Shown here in pieces: positions 63,779-64,000 of a DNA stretch of 64,000 nucleotides. The DNA lies in contig NZ_CADIKK010000005.1 in the NCBI RefSeq assembly GCF_902859915.1, positions 124,001 through 188,000 of the forward strand, in the 5' to 3' direction. A program made the position numbers and the translations under genes. The notes beneath the pieces were generated by a model that saw only the letters and a list, made by a program, of their open reading frames with translations, was not told the DNA's origin and made no database searches. The first letter of the stretch is position 1. Each line of letters begins with the position of its first letter. The stretch comes from Paraburkholderia ultramafica. Lineage in GTDB: Bacteria > Pseudomonadota > Gammaproteobacteria > Burkholderiales > Burkholderiaceae.

Positions 63779-64000
63779 ATGAGGACGCTGCGTTTCTTGC
63801 AATTCTTTTTCAGGCGAATTTTTATGTCCTTCCCGAAAAAGCGTAGACGCGCGAAGGTGGACGGCGATGAGTCGTTCCTCGCGGTACTACGGCATTTCAA
63901 GCCGTTCGGTCAGCTCGACACCAAGATTGCACGTGCTCGCGCGCAAGATGAGCCGGTACTCTATGCGCATGTGCTGCCTGGGCTCGACGTGCTCCTGTGC
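63779..64000 (+). CDS. Unrecognised protein, 5' part only
   Basis: 74 codons to the window edge. It starts MRTLRFLQFFFRRIFMSFPK with GGGAG eight bases upstream; an internal ATG at codon 16 is an alternative start. The segment is basic at first (KKRRRAKVDGDE) and then ESFLAVLRHFKPFGQLDTKI and EPVLYAHVLPGLDVLL. I do not recognise a family. No signal peptide. Confidence 0.6.
   Translation, partial: MRTLRFLQFFFRRIFMSFPKKRRRAKVDGDESFLAVLRHFKPFGQLDTKIARARAQDEPVLYAHVLPGLDVLLC

Noticed and set aside
1..64000. Search for CRISPR arrays, prophage modules, toxin-antitoxin pairs and complete insertion sequences
   Set aside because: No regularly spaced repeats, capsid/tail/integrase genes or intact transposase with terminal repeats were seen.

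Overview
The window looks like a chromosomal segment of a high-GC betaproteobacterium in the Burkholderiaceae, most likely Paraburkholderia or a close relative. I base this on the gene orders tig-clpP-clpX-lon-hupB and ispF-ispD|mfd, on codon usage, on an OmpR/EnvZ pair beginning METKNPSK, and on the style of the intergenic palindromes. No database search was possible; every assignment is read from sequence and family motifs.

Left part (1-16.4 kb) is metabolic accessory DNA. It holds a phosphoketolase whose last few codons lie outside the window, a two-gene sugar phosphotransferase system (an EIIA-HPr-EI fusion and an EIICB permease of the N-acetylglucosamine/glucose family), and a cassette of a Dke1-like cupin dioxygenase, an NTF2-like protein and a tautomerase. 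A five-gene catabolic-looking operon follows (MaoC hydratase, flavin reductase, hydrolase-NTF2 fusion, second hydrolase, enoyl-CoA hydratase) with a LysR regulator at its end and an AraC regulator behind it. A 46-bp-period array of palindromes sits inside that operon.

The second part (16.4-29.7 kb) is the most dynamic. Intact units are a DUF305/beta-propeller pair, a carotenoid oxygenase with DUF1772 protein and divergent TetR regulator, a PadR regulator, and an HD-protein/catalase operon divergent from an ankyrin protein. Between them lie broken genes: a MOSC gene split by a 10-bp tandem duplication; a mosaic of NTF2-like, acyl-CoA synthetase, LysR and carotenoid-oxygenase fragments that includes a second diverged copy of the carotenoid-oxygenase/TetR control region; and relics of a transposase, a CobW GTPase, nitrile hydratase/thiocyanate hydrolase subunits and a cation-diffusion facilitator.

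The right part (30.2-64 kb) is mostly core chromosome: tRNA-Val, HU, Lon, ClpX, ClpP, trigger factor, glycerate kinase, a MarR regulator, DUF3999 beside a truncated DUF2339 gene, tRNA-Leu, a divergent squalene-synthase-like protein, a DUF1800/DUF1501 pair, OmpR/EnvZ, AhpC/AhpD, IspF/IspD, Mfd, an ArgE-type deacetylase, a threonine dehydratase and MscL. It ends with a three-gene phosphorelay cassette (hybrid kinase, stand-alone receiver, CHASE3-like kinase) and the start of an unrecognised gene. I saw no CRISPR array, prophage or complete insertion sequence. The best candidates for something undescribed are the regulated carotenoid-cleavage locus with its duplicated control region, the hydrolase/MaoC operon, and the repeated palindromes.
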